A stretch of 64,000 nt of DNA from an uncultured Acetatifactor sp. GTDB lineage: Bacteria > Bacillota > Clostridia > Lachnospirales > Lachnospiraceae. The notes beneath the pieces were generated by a model, which ran no database searches, had not been told where the DNA came from, and saw only the letters and a list, made by a program, of their open reading frames with translations. Position 1 is the stretch's first letter. Every line of letters begins with the position of its first letter. Location: NCBI GenBank assembly GCA_949840885.1, contig CATKYJ010000001.1, positions 62,001 to 126,000 on the forward strand. Reading direction: 5' to 3'. Position numbers and translations under genes: made by a program. Shown here in pieces: positions 8,737 to 17,383 of this stretch.

Positions 8737-10728
8737 CTACCCCCTGAACCGATTCAGGCAGGCATACAGCTCCTGGATCCTGGGCTTCGCCAGCCCGCAG
8801 GGCACGAAAGACCCGGCAAAAGGCTTCCAGTTCTGCTTCTCCCAAGCGTCCCAGATGGTCTCCACGGTCTGGCGCACGGTTTTCTTCCCGTCCATGACCT
8901 GCTCCAGGCCGTACCGCAGCAGGTGGGCCAGGGCATTGACCTGCTCGGAGTCCAAAAGCTGCTCCAGGTAGCGCACATTGACCTCTTCCCTGTCCATGGA
9001 AAAGGACTCCAGACCATAGGATTTGGTCTTCATGTGTTCATGGCGTCCGTCGCCGCCCCGGTCGCCGCGGCCCCCGCTGCGTCCGCGTCCATGCTCGTCT
9101 CCGGCCCCATGTCCTCCTGCATCCGGGCCGTAGCCGGCTCCCTGTCCCCAGCGGTTCGCGTTTCCGTATGCCTGTCCGTCTCCTCCGTCATATCTGCGTT
9201 CTTCGGCCACATCATATCCGCCTTTCCTGCCGCGGCCTCTGCCTCCTCCATTCTCCTGCGTGCCGGCATCGCCCTCTGCGGAGCCTGCGCCGTAGCCGAT
9301 ATTCCTGGTCTGGAGCTCCTTTCCGTCCCAGCCTCTCCCGCGGCCTTTCTGGGCTTTCCGGAAAGCCGGAAGCACCCGCTTTTCAAATGCAGGCAGCCCA
9401 AAGCCCGGGGCCTGCACTCTGGGCGCGGTATGTCCCTGGCACAGAGTTTTTACCCGCTCCGTAATGTCCACAGGACGATAACAGTCCATCATCAGGATAT
9501 TGTCCGCCATATAGAAGAACGCCCCGGAGCTTCCCGCCACCAGAATGGTGGAAATCCCGGCTTTCCCGTACAGGTCCCCTGCCCGCTCCAAAAACGGGGT
9601 AATGGGCTCCTTGTCCCGGCTGATGACCTGCTGCATGAATTCGTCCCGCACCATGAAATTGGTGGCGGAGGTGTCCTCGTCTATGAGAAAAAGCCTGGCG
9701 CCCGCCTCGATTCCCTCCACCACGGCCGCGGCCTGTGAGGTGGAGCCGCTGGCATCCTCGGTGGTAAATTTCGTGGTGTCCTTTTTATTGGGCAGATCGT
9801 TGATAAACAGGGAAATGTCCACATTCCGGATGGATCTGCCGTCCTCGGCCCGCAGCTTTAACGCCGTGTCGTCCGTGATGACAAATTCCCGTCCGTCTCC
9901 CTCTATATGATCGTACACGCCCATCTGGATGGCCTCCAGCAGAGTGGACTTACCGTGATACCCGCCGCCCACGATCAGCGTAATGCCCTCGGGAATGGCC
10001 ATGCCCGTAATCTCTCCTCTGTGGGGCAAAGTAAAGGTCCTCTCCATGGAAGCCGGGGAGGTAAATGGTACGCTGTCCGCCATGGGGAGGTCGGATATGC
10101 CGCTTTTCCTGGGAAGCACGGAGCCGTTGGCCACGAACGCCACCAGCTTCTCTTCCTTTAAGAGATGCCGTAGCGCATCCTGATCCTCTGCCAGATGCAC
10201 TACCCGCTCCACCTTTTTTGCATCCAGCCTGGCATAGAACAGGCTGCTCTCCACGCAGCGGGGCAGGAAGTCGAAGAGGATCTTGTCCAGCTCCCCGGCG
10301 TTGATGGTCCGCCCAAAGGCCGGAAAGCCCACATGGAACCGCACCGTCAGGCCGCTGTCCGTAATCTCGCAGGCGCTGCGCTCCAGCACTGCCTGTCCGC
10401 AGCGGCTGACGGAAAGCAGGCCGCTTTTCCCCGAGCCCTTGGCCTTGAAATTGTACTGCTCGAACTGCCTGCCCACCTGCCGCACCAAAAAGTCCTGGAG
10501 GGCGATGCGGGAGCAGTCCTTGGCATAAAAAGCCGCCGGGAATTTTGCCAGCCCGTGGGGAATCTCCACATGGAGGCTGGAGGGGGATGCGAAAGGGTCT
10601 CCCTGTACATGGTCGATGACCAGCGTATATCGGTCGAATTTCCACGCGCCCGCAAGGGATTTGTAGGCCGGATAGCTCTTATGATCCACGGAGCGCAGTA
10701 ATGTTCTTAACTCGTTTTGTGTCTTCAT
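8737..10728 (-). CDS. PF09818-type ABC-class ATPase with RG-rich insert
   Basis: Predicted P-loop ATPase of the ABC class (663 aa), a family with no settled function. Walker A is GGGYHGKST (about 254-262) and Walker B RLFLIDEDTSA (about 345-355). A structured tail begins near MKTKSYGLESF. Between them, residues about 460-565 form a Gly/Arg-rich low-complexity insert with repeated GRGRG, RGG and YGxG units. This resembles RNA-binding RGG segments and I do not know it from typical members. The start at 10728 (MKTQNELR) has AGAGGA 11 bases upstream; the ATG at 10758 lacks one. A strong promoter and a palindrome lie in the leader. Nucleic-acid binding is inferred from the insert alone. Confidence 0.8.
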   Translation of the reverse strand: MKTQNELRTLLRSVDHKSYPAYKSLAGAWKFDRYTLVIDHVQGDPFASPSSLHVEIPHGLAKFPAAFYAKDCSRIALQDFLVRQVGRQFEQYNFKAKGSGKSGLLSVSRCGQAVLERSACEITDSGLTVRFHVGFPAFGRTINAGELDKILFDFLPRCVESSLFYARLDAKKVERVVHLAEDQDALRHLLKEEKLVAFVANGSVLPRKSGISDLPMADSVPFTSPASMERTFTLPHRGEITGMAIPEGITLIVGGGYHGKSTLLEAIQMGVYDHIEGDGREFVITDDTALKLRAEDGRSIRNVDISLFINDLPNKKDTTKFTTEDASGSTSQAAAVVEGIEAGARLFLIDEDTSATNFMVRDEFMQQVISRDKEPITPFLERAGDLYGKAGISTILVAGSSGAFFYMADNILMMDCYRPVDITERVKTLCQGHTAPRVQAPGFGLPAFEKRVLPAFRKAQKGRGRGWDGKELQTRNIGYGAGSAEGDAGTQENGGGRGRGRKGGYDVAEERRYDGGDGQAYGNANRWGQGAGYGPDAGGHGAGDEHGRGRSGGRGDRGGDGRHEHMKTKSYGLESFSMDREEVNVRYLEQLLDSEQVNALAHLLRYGLEQVMDGKKTVRQTVETIWDAWEKQNWKPFAGSFVPCGLAKPRIQELYACLNRFRG

Positions 10729-10754
10729 TGTTGTATTGTTCCTCTCTGCTGCAG

Positions 10755-10789
10755 ACAATAGAATTCCTGCTTTTAGAAGATTCTATTGT
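10755..10789. repeat. palindrome family copy 1 (leader of the PF09818-type ATPase)
   Basis: Inverted repeat with 10-bp perfect arms ACAATAGAAT / ATTCTATTGT and a 15-base centre. It lies 24-58 bases after the predicted transcription start and ends about 10 bases before the ribosome site. The same arms occur at 26174 and 33948. Confidence 0.75.
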
Positions 10790-10819
10790 AATGAATATAG
10801 CTTCCTTGTTCCGCTCTTT

Positions 10820-10848
10820 ATTTTAATATAAAAAAAAATCTGCGTCAA
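10820..10848 (-). promoter_or_regulatory. sigma-A promoter of the PF09818-type ATPase gene
   Basis: On the minus strand TTGACG, exactly 17 bases including a T-run, then TAAAAT. The start of transcription is expected near 10813, giving a leader of about 85 bases that contains palindrome copy 1. Confidence 0.75.
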
Positions 10849-11059
10849 TGTCTATTGGGGCTTGACAGCTATTACTTCCGCCTTGTCCGCACTGAAAAGC
10901 TTCCGCACGAATTTGAAAAACGTATGACAGAATGCGCCATAATGTCCGCTGTCCTTGTACCGGATTGAGCTGTTTGGGCCGGGGAAAGAGAGATGAAGGC
11001 GATGGTATGGTAGAAAAAATTTTAAAAGTTAAAAAATATCAAAAATAATTCCGGGGATA

Positions 11060-11088
11060 TTGCATGCCAAATCCGCATATGCTATAAT
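11060..11088 (+). promoter_or_regulatory. promoter of a short antisense RNA
   Basis: TTGCAT, exactly 17 bases, TATAAT. No protein-coding gene follows on this strand. Transcription from about 11095 would reach the strong hairpin at 11137 within about 90 bases. Confidence 0.65.
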
Positions 11089-11094
11089 AGTCCT

Positions 11095-11184
11095 GTCAAC
11101 GATGACTGCATTAGGTATAAATCACACAAAAAGAACGAATCCCCGAAAGTATGTGGGTACTTTCGGGGATTCTTCTTCTTTTTT
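11095..11184 (+). ncRNA. predicted antisense RNA opposite the membrane-peptide gene
   Basis: A short transcript of about 90 nt is predicted from the 11060 promoter to the T-rich end of the 11137-11172 hairpin. It would be complementary to the 3' untranslated part of the 28-aa peptide mRNA, which ends in the same hairpin read from the other side. This matches the 3'-overlap layout of known type I systems such as txpA/RatA and bsrG/SR4. The RNA itself is inferred. Confidence 0.45.
11128..11184. terminator. bidirectional terminator
   Basis: Perfect 15-bp stem (11137-11151 with 11158-11172, 6-base loop). On the plus strand it is followed by a C/T run ending in TTTTTT, on the minus strand by GTTCTTTTTG. 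It can end both the peptide mRNA and the opposing short RNA. Confidence 0.85.
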
Positions 11185-11218
11185 ACGGAGAAGTAAACCG
11201 ATTGGGCCGGGTTACCGA

Positions 11219-11305
11219 CTACTTATCTCCATCCAGCCACTTGCACACAAAGTAAGCAACTATGCCTGCCAACACAGAGATAAGGAATGCCTGCATTAGA
11301 TCCAT
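11219..11305 (-). CDS. 28-residue membrane peptide, candidate type I toxin
   Basis: Tiny gene starting MDLMQAF, with one hydrophobic segment of about 16 residues and a basic/acidic end KWLDGDK. The ribosome site AAGGGGGTG lies 5-6 bases before the ATG, which is strong support for translation. Peptides of this form (one membrane helix followed by a short charged tail) recur in Clostridia and resemble holin-like or TxpA-like type I toxins. The gene ends 35 bases before a strong hairpin. A predicted short RNA comes from the opposite side of that hairpin. A minus-strand promoter is only weakly visible in 11340-11395 (TTGGAC, 18 bases, TATGGT). The toxin role is inferred from layout and composition. 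Confidence 0.65.
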   Translation of the reverse strand: MDLMQAFLISVLAGIVAYFVCKWLDGDK

Positions 11306-11403
11306 AAATCACACCCCCTTCCTGTCACCAGTATCAGGGCGGTAACAAGAAGAGCATACCATATTTCACCATATTTTGCATTGGACGGATAGTCCAAAAT
11401 CCC

Positions 11404-13026
11404 TTATATCTCCAGCTCCCGGACCCGCCTACGCAGAGGCAGTACCATGGCCGGCGGAACCGAAAGCTCATCCACTCCCATTGCCAGAAAGTCGTCCGTC
11501 AGCTCCAAATCCGCCGCCAGTTCCCCGCAGATGCCCACCCGCTTTCCATATTTACGGGCATTTTCCACTGCCATCCGGATCAGGCGCAAAACAGCCTCAT
11601 GACGAGGATCATAAAGATCCGCCAGCTTCCCGTTCTGTCTGTCAACGGCCAGGGTGTACTGGGTCAGGTCATTGGTTCCGATGCTGAAAAAATCCGCTTT
11701 CTGCGCCAGCCTGTCGCTGATCATTACCGCCGCAGGCGTCTCTATCATGATACCCTGCCCGGGAATCCGGAAAGCAGTCCGCTCCTGTCTCAGCTCCCTC
11801 TGCGCCTCCTGCACAATTTTTTGAATCTTCTCCATCTCTTCCAGGGAGATAATCATGGGATACATAATGGACAGATTTCCGTATAAAGCAGCACGAAACA
11901 GCGCTCTTAACTGTGTCTTGAAGAGCCCCGGCCGCTCCAGGCAAAGCCGGATGCCCCGGCACCCCAGGGCAGGATTCTCCTCCTGCTCCAGGCCAAAATA
12001 CGCCGCCTTTTTGTCCGCTCCCATATCCAGCGTGCGGATGATCACAGGCTTCTCCCCCATGGCCTCAAGCACCTGCCTGTATGTCCGAAACTGCTCTTCC
12101 TCCCCGGGGAAGCTGTCTCTGCCCAGATACAGGAATTCGCTGCGAAACAACCCTATGCCCCCTGCATCGTTTTCCAGCGCGCTGTCCACGTCTTCTATGC
12201 CGCCGATATTGGCACAGATCTGCACTTTCCTGCCGCTTTTCGTGACGTTTTCCTTTCCTGTCAGCTCCCGCAGGAGGGCCTTTCCCTCCCGTTCCCCTGC
12301 CATCCTGCGTCCTGCCTCTTCCCACAGACCGGTATCCGGCTCAAATATAACCTCCCCCCGGCTCCCGTCAACCACGGCCCGCATCCCGCTTTTAAGCCTG
12401 TCTGTCTCCACGGGCACTCCCACCACCGCGGGGATCCCCATCATCCGGGCCAAAATCGCGGTATGGGAATGGGCCGAACCCTGTATTGTGACAAATGCCA
12501 GGATTTTCTCCCGATCCAGCTCCATGGTTTCGCCGGGTGTCAGATCCTGCGCTACAACAATGGCAGGCGTCTGCGGCTGCCTGCTCTGTCTCGGATTCCC
12601 CCCCAGATTCCGAAGTACAAAACCTGACACATCCCTGATATCCGCTGCCCTGGCCCTGAAGAAATCGTCCTCCATCGCGGCAAATCTCCCGGCAAACACC
12701 TCCCCTGCCATGGCCACCGCATATTCTGCCGCCGCCTTTTCACCCCGGATCCTGCCATAGATTGCCTCCAGGTACTCCTCATCCTCCAGTATCATCTCCT
12801 GGGCCGCAAAAATTGCCGCCCCCTCCTCCCCCGCCTGGCACAGGGCCCTGCGGGCAAGGTCTTTGAGCTGCTCTTTGGACTGTTCCACTGCCCTTTGGGC
12901 TCTCCCTATCTGTGCCTGAACATCCCCAGTCTCCCCGTACTTTACCTCCCGCCTCTCTTTTTTCAGCACATATACCGGCCCCGCCGCCACTCCCGCCTGC
13001 ACGGGCTTTCCGTAATATTTCATCAT
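11404..13026 (-). CDS. ptsI: PTS enzyme I (phosphoenolpyruvate-protein phosphotransferase)
   Basis: Cytoplasmic enzyme (540 aa) that takes phosphate from phosphoenolpyruvate and passes it to HPr for PTS sugar uptake. The swivelling domain has active-site His188 in GSAHSHTAILAR. The C-terminal barrel has SIGTNDLTQYTLAVDRQNG and the conserved Cys in GICGELAAD. Length is normal. The start is taken at ATG 13026 (MMKYYGKPVQAG); a ribosome site is only moderate (GAGAGG, 13 bases), and 13023 is possible. No HPr or EII gene is nearby. It has its own promoter, whose -35 overlaps the stop codon of the upstream permease gene. Confidence 0.95.
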   Translation of the reverse strand: MMKYYGKPVQAGVAAGPVYVLKKERREVKYGETGDVQAQIGRAQRAVEQSKEQLKDLARRALCQAGEEGAAIFAAQEMILEDEEYLEAIYGRIRGEKAAAEYAVAMAGEVFAGRFAAMEDDFFRARAADIRDVSGFVLRNLGGNPRQSRQPQTPAIVVAQDLTPGETMELDREKILAFVTIQGSAHSHTAILARMMGIPAVVGVPVETDRLKSGMRAVVDGSRGEVIFEPDTGLWEEAGRRMAGEREGKALLRELTGKENVTKSGRKVQICANIGGIEDVDSALENDAGGIGLFRSEFLYLGRDSFPGEEEQFRTYRQVLEAMGEKPVIIRTLDMGADKKAAYFGLEQEENPALGCRGIRLCLERPGLFKTQLRALFRAALYGNLSIMYPMIISLEEMEKIQKIVQEAQRELRQERTAFRIPGQGIMIETPAAVMISDRLAQKADFFSIGTNDLTQYTLAVDRQNGKLADLYDPRHEAVLRLIRMAVENARKYGKRVGICGELAADLELTDDFLAMGVDELSVPPAMVLPLRRRVRELEI

Positions 13027-13115
13027 ATGCCGTACACATCCTCTCTCCCGGACTTTCTCCGGCATCCCGGGGATATGCCAGACAGACTTTTCTTTCCCCG
13101 TGATTCCTTAAGAAA

Positions 13116-13144
13116 ATTGTAACACAGACTGCCGGCCGTCTCAA
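13116..13144 (-). promoter_or_regulatory. sigma-A promoter of ptsI
   Basis: On the minus strand TTGAGA, 17 bases, TACAAT. The -35 element overlaps the TGA of the ABC permease gene, so ptsI can be expressed independently of the transporter operon. Confidence 0.65.
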
Positions 13145-15537
13145 TCTTCATTTCTGATTCTCTCTGTCAGGGAAAGGCGATTCTGCTTTTTCAGAAATCC
13201 GTAAGCAATCCCCATGGGTATGACGATCATCCCCGTCACATACAGCAACAGGGCGGCAGCCGGAAAGCGGTATTTCAGATACCCCGCGCTTTTTTGCATC
13301 AGGCTGATAAATCCAAACCCTGCTGCCGTGCCCAATGTCATGGTGATCACGATATTGGGCAGGGCCAGGAAGAAGCTTTCCGCCAGCAGCATCCTGCGGA
13401 TCTGCCGCTCTTCCATGCCGATGGATTCCAGCATGGACAGTTGTTTCTTCCTGGAGACAATGCTGCCGCACACTGTATTTATCAGATTAAAAATACCAAA
13501 CAAAATTACAAAGACCGCTATGCCGTATATCTGCATCTCCAATGCAGGTATCCTTGCGGCATCCTCCTGTTTCTGCTCGCGCAAAGTCCTGAAAACCAGA
13601 TCGTCATAGCCGCTTATCAAGGCCCCGATCTGTTCTTCCACCCAGTCTCCGTATTCCCCATAGTCGTCTACGGCTATGGTAAAGGACTGAGCCGTGTTCA
13701 TTTCCCCCCATATTTTTTTCATGGTTGCGTCAGACATAAAAAAGGTGGTACGCTCCGGATACTCTTTCACCGTTTCCCGGGAGACAGCGGCTATTTCCAG
13801 TTCTATGGTATGTTCTTCTCCGTCAAAATAGCCAATCTGCAGCTTCTCTCCAGGAACAAACGTAATTCCGTTTATCTTTTCGCTGAAAGTGCAATCCGTG
13901 ATGAGAATGGCGTCATGCTCCACCATATATTCATAGCTGTTGCTGCCCTCTGCAGACAGTTCATAATACGCCGTGTCCTCTTTGGAAAGAGGGCAAAAGG
14001 TCTGTGTAAATACGGCGCCCTGACAGGAAACCACCCCTGTGGCCGTCCTCTCAATGCAGACAGTTTCCACATGGGGAATCCCAAGGAGCGCCTCCTCCAG
14101 CTCCCTGCCAAGATTCCCCCTTCGCTGGGCGTCTGTGATCCCGTATGTCTGTGGAGCGCCGTGGGGATCATAGGCATATTCAATGTAATATTCGCCCTGG
14201 GAAAAAACTCCCTGTCTGGAGAACGCCTCCCTGTCCCAGGATGCGATCCATGTGGCCGCCACCATGAACAGGGTTCCTCCAAGGGCAAGGGATATGGTGG
14301 CAAGTCCCAATTTCTTCCCGTTGCTTCCTATCTCCATCCGCGCCAGTGCGTACGGCGTCAAAAGCCCTGGCCTTTTTTGCCTTCTTCGCTCTTTTTCTTC
14401 TGTTCCGATATTATTTTTCGAGGCTTGTATGGGAGAAACCTTTGCGGCAATGGAAGCCGGCCTGCCGACGGAAAGCTGTACCACCAAAAACCCCAGCAGG
14501 GCCACCGCCAGCGATACCGTCAAAAAATTGCCGAATCTCCAAGCCTCCGGCAGGGCAATATACGCTACCGCGCCGCCAAGCAGCATGCCTGCGGGAATCC
14601 CCGCGATACACAGCAGCATGCCCTCACGGCGGACCATTTTCCTTACCTGCCTTTCCGTCATCCCAATGGTCAGAAACTGTCCGATCTGCCCTACCCGCTC
14701 TGTGACGGAAAAATAGAAAATACTGTAAATCACGATGCTGCCTGCTGCAAAGAACAGGAAAGAAACGAAAAGAATCGTATACAGACCTGTATTTTCCCGC
14801 TGAAGAGACAGTTCAAATCTGCCATTGAGATTCACATTCTGGCGGGCAATCCCGCAATCCGCCGCGATCTGATAGGCGGCAGACGTATATTCGGAGAGCG
14901 AGTCTTTTATCACATCCTCCCGCAGACGGACCAGCGCCGTGTACGGTACTGCTTTCATCAGCGGACTGCTCCGGGCATATTCTCCGGAAACTCTGACGGG
15001 ATGGGTCAGAGCCGTATACTTTTCATCCGTATATCCCGTTATGATAAATTCCTCCGGTCCGGCGCCTGTATCCAGGAAAACGCAGGCCCCTGTCTCGCAT
15101 GTTCTGCCCAGGGCCTCCATGAAAGCCCTGTCTACTACAATCTCATTATACTTCTGCGGCAGAGCGCCCCGGGTTAATACATACGTTTTTATTTTCTCCC
15201 CATGGCTTTCCAGGTAGCTGAAGCTGTATTTTACACTGTCTGTCTGAAATTCCTTTTCCGAATGTTTGTAGGGGACGCACAGTTCCACTGTCTCCTGAAC
15301 CCCTATCTGTTCCAGCTGCTCCCATGTGACGTCCATGTACATCACATGCTGCATCCGGTCCAGAATCTGCTTTTCCGCCGTCTGCTGTCCCAGCAAAAAA
15401 AGCGCCAGAGCGGATATCAGGGCAGTGACCAGCAGGATAGCCAGCAGGGACAGAAAGGCGGAGGCTTTTTTTGCCAGCAGATTGTTTTTTGCAATGCGGT
15501 AAATGATTTTCCCGTTATTATTTTTATCTAATATCAT
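13141..15537 (-). CDS. ABC transporter permease, two FtsX domains
   Basis: Integral membrane protein (798 aa) with an N-terminal membrane helix (residues 23-50), a large extracellular part (about 55-245), three helices of an FtsX domain (about 250-360), another helix near 405-425, a second extracellular part (about 430-665), and three more helices with the FtsX-like SMLESIGMEERQIRRML. Such permeases pair with LolD/MacB-type ATPases and export or sense envelope-active peptides and lipids. GGGAGG precedes the ATG. It overlaps the ATPase stop by 4 bases (ATGA). With the response regulator and kinase upstream it forms a sensor-transporter module like VncRS/Vex or BceRS-AB; the substrate is unknown. 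Confidence 0.88.
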   Translation of the reverse strand: MILDKNNNGKIIYRIAKNNLLAKKASAFLSLLAILLVTALISALALFLLGQQTAEKQILDRMQHVMYMDVTWEQLEQIGVQETVELCVPYKHSEKEFQTDSVKYSFSYLESHGEKIKTYVLTRGALPQKYNEIVVDRAFMEALGRTCETGACVFLDTGAGPEEFIITGYTDEKYTALTHPVRVSGEYARSSPLMKAVPYTALVRLREDVIKDSLSEYTSAAYQIAADCGIARQNVNLNGRFELSLQRENTGLYTILFVSFLFFAAGSIVIYSIFYFSVTERVGQIGQFLTIGMTERQVRKMVRREGMLLCIAGIPAGMLLGGAVAYIALPEAWRFGNFLTVSLAVALLGFLVVQLSVGRPASIAAKVSPIQASKNNIGTEEKERRRQKRPGLLTPYALARMEIGSNGKKLGLATISLALGGTLFMVAATWIASWDREAFSRQGVFSQGEYYIEYAYDPHGAPQTYGITDAQRRGNLGRELEEALLGIPHVETVCIERTATGVVSCQGAVFTQTFCPLSKEDTAYYELSAEGSNSYEYMVEHDAILITDCTFSEKINGITFVPGEKLQIGYFDGEEHTIELEIAAVSRETVKEYPERTTFFMSDATMKKIWGEMNTAQSFTIAVDDYGEYGDWVEEQIGALISGYDDLVFRTLREQKQEDAARIPALEMQIYGIAVFVILFGIFNLINTVCGSIVSRKKQLSMLESIGMEERQIRRMLLAESFFLALPNIVITMTLGTAAGFGFISLMQKSAGYLKYRFPAAALLLYVTGMIVIPMGIAYGFLKKQNRLSLTERIRNED

Positions 15538-16253
15538 GGCCGCGCCTCCCGCCCGCCGCCCGGGACGGCCGTCTGAAAGAATCCCGGCTTTTCCACAATT
15601 CTGCCGTCCTCAATCCGAACGACCCGGTCGGCGGATTGGGCGATTTCGTCATTATGGGTGATCATGACAATGGTCTGATGGAACTGTCTGCCTGTGGTCC
15701 GCAGCAGCCCTGTCACCTCGTGGCTGGTGCGGCTGTCCAGGTTTCCGGTGGGCTCGTCTGCCAGAATGACCGCGGGTTTTGCCGCAAGGGCCCTTGCGAT
15801 GGCAGCTCTCTGCTGCTGCCCGCCGGATAATCTGCCGGGCTTTCGATCCAGCTTATCCTCCAGCCCCAATGTCTGTACGATGGTCTTTAGATATTCTTCA
15901 TCCACTTTTCTTCCGTCTAATTCCACCGGGAGCACGATGTTGTCATATATGGTGAGATTCGGAATCAGATTATAATTCTGAAATATAAATCCAATCCTTC
16001 TCCTGCGGAAAACGGCAAGCTCATTTTTTCCCATACCGCTTAGTTCCTGCCCGTCCACGACTATGCTGCCTGCCGTAGGGGTGTCCAGCCCCCCCAGCAG
16101 ATGCAGCAGCGTGCTCTTGCCGGAGCCGGAAGTCCCCACGATAGCCGTAAAGCTCCCCTCCTCCACCTCTAATGTGATTCCGTCAAGAGCCCTGATCAAA
16201 ACAGGTTCTTTTCCATAGTATTTTCGGACATGATCCGCTCTTAAAATATTCAT
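15534..16253 (-). CDS. ABC transporter ATP-binding protein (LolD/MacB type)
   Basis: Nucleotide-binding subunit (239 aa) for the following FtsX permease. Walker A is VGTSGSGKST (39-48), signature LSGGQQQR, Walker B VILADEPTGNLD and the H-loop IVMITHNDEIA. The start at 16253 (MNILRADHVRKYYG) is preceded by AGGA at 9 bases; ATG 16259 is an alternative, and the frame stays open upstream to 16322 without a better site. It lies 143 bases after the kinase gene. I saw no terminator in that gap, so the four genes are probably one operon: regulator, kinase, ATPase, permease. Confidence 0.93.
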   Translation of the reverse strand: MNILRADHVRKYYGKEPVLIRALDGITLEVEEGSFTAIVGTSGSGKSTLLHLLGGLDTPTAGSIVVDGQELSGMGKNELAVFRRRRIGFIFQNYNLIPNLTIYDNIVLPVELDGRKVDEEYLKTIVQTLGLEDKLDRKPGRLSGGQQQRAAIARALAAKPAVILADEPTGNLDSRTSHEVTGLLRTTGRQFHQTIVMITHNDEIAQSADRVVRIEDGRIVEKPGFFQTAVPGGGREARP

Positions 16254-16396
16254 TTTCATTGTTCCTTTCCGCCTGATGCCTTTCATTCCGAGGTTCCCCT
16301 CCGGGGGAATCCTTATCCTCACATTTTAGACCCGGATTCTATCAATCCTGTCTCAATCCCGAAGCGAAAAGTATCAAAACCGAAACAATTTCCTGC

Positions 16397-17383
16397 CTAA
16401 ACCCGGTTGGGGAGACAGACCAAAAAGCGGCTGCCCTTTCCCATGGCAGAATGCACGTAAATATATCCTTTCTGCAGCGTTATGATCTTTCTTGCCAGGT
16501 ACAGCCCTAATCCCAGCCCCTCTGTCCCGGACACGCTTTTTTCTCTGTAAAATCTCTTGAATATATCATTGATGTGAGCGGCCTCAATTCCCTTTCCGTT
16601 ATCTTCCACCTTGATTTCGGTAAACATTTCCCCCACATGCACGGAAATATGGATTTTTCCGTTTTCCGGTGTGTATTTCACCGCATTATCCACTATATTC
16701 TCAATGGCCTCCGCAGTCCATTTCATATCGTGATACACCTGAATAAAGGGCCGGCACTCCACAGTGATTTCAATCTGCTTCTGCTGTGCTTTATGGAGGA
16801 TATTGTTCACCGCAATCGCCAGCGTGTCAATGATTTTACTGTTTGACGGCTGAAGATTTATCATCTCTGTCTCCAGCCTGGAGGCTTTTACCAATGCGTC
16901 CAGGAGAAATTCCACTTTCAGAAGTTGCCTGGTCATGACGTCCGAAAAGGCCTCTGTCTGCCCCATTTCACAATACATTTTTATGTTAGTCAGGGGCGTC
17001 TTTATCTGATGTGTGATCTCCGAGATCATTTCCTGCAGTTCTTTTTTCTCTTTTTTGCTTTCGGAGATCTGAAAGGTTACCGCCCGCTCCGTCTTCTCCA
17101 GTTCCATTGCGATTTTAGAGGTAAGCGTCTCTTTGTTCCAGATTTCTCTGGCAGATTTGCCCTGCATGATTTTCTCCATACAGCGGCATATCCGGGAAGT
17201 CAGGGCTACAAACCGGCTTCGGAAATAGAGATAGCTTCCAAAGTTCATAAGACAGAAAGCCAGAAAAAGAAGCATCAGAAACAGTCGTACCGTTGTATTT
17301 GAAATCATGTGAAAAGCAACATATCCCCCGCAGACCAGGAGGAAAAAATTCCCGCAAATCAGCGCATATTTCGTCCCTTTCAT
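16397..17383 (-). CDS. sensor histidine kinase (VncS-like)
   Basis: Membrane kinase (328 aa) with two close N-terminal helices (about 8-26 and 32-53) and almost no extracellular loop. That is typical of intramembrane-sensing kinases coupled to ABC transporters. The H-box is SEITHQIKTPLTNI (His125), N-box IENIVDNAVKYTPENG, G1 VEDNGKGIEA and G2 GLGLGLYLARK. I chose ATG 17383, which overlaps the regulator stop by 4 bases and has GGAG 7 bases upstream, over ATG 17401. It probably senses the neighbouring transporter or its substrate and signals to the regulator just upstream. Confidence 0.92.
   Translation of the reverse strand: MKGTKYALICGNFFLLVCGGYVAFHMISNTTVRLFLMLLFLAFCLMNFGSYLYFRSRFVALTSRICRCMEKIMQGKSAREIWNKETLTSKIAMELEKTERAVTFQISESKKEKKELQEMISEITHQIKTPLTNIKMYCEMGQTEAFSDVMTRQLLKVEFLLDALVKASRLETEMINLQPSNSKIIDTLAIAVNNILHKAQQKQIEITVECRPFIQVYHDMKWTAEAIENIVDNAVKYTPENGKIHISVHVGEMFTEIKVEDNGKGIEAAHINDIFKRFYREKSVSGTEGLGLGLYLARKIITLQKGYIYVHSAMGKGSRFLVCLPNRV

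Noticed and set aside
11060..11299. 79-residue open frame on the plus strand
   Set aside because: It runs through a strong terminator hairpin and antisense to the 28-residue peptide, and has no ribosome site; the promoter there better explains a short RNA.
11380..11400. Terminator after ptsI (TTGGAC-TATCC-GTCCAA)
   Set aside because: The 6-bp stem has no T-run and may just as well be part of a promoter for the membrane peptide.
13294..15177. 627-residue open frame on the plus strand
   Set aside because: Antisense shadow of the FtsX permease, which has clear membrane and FtsX features on the other strand.
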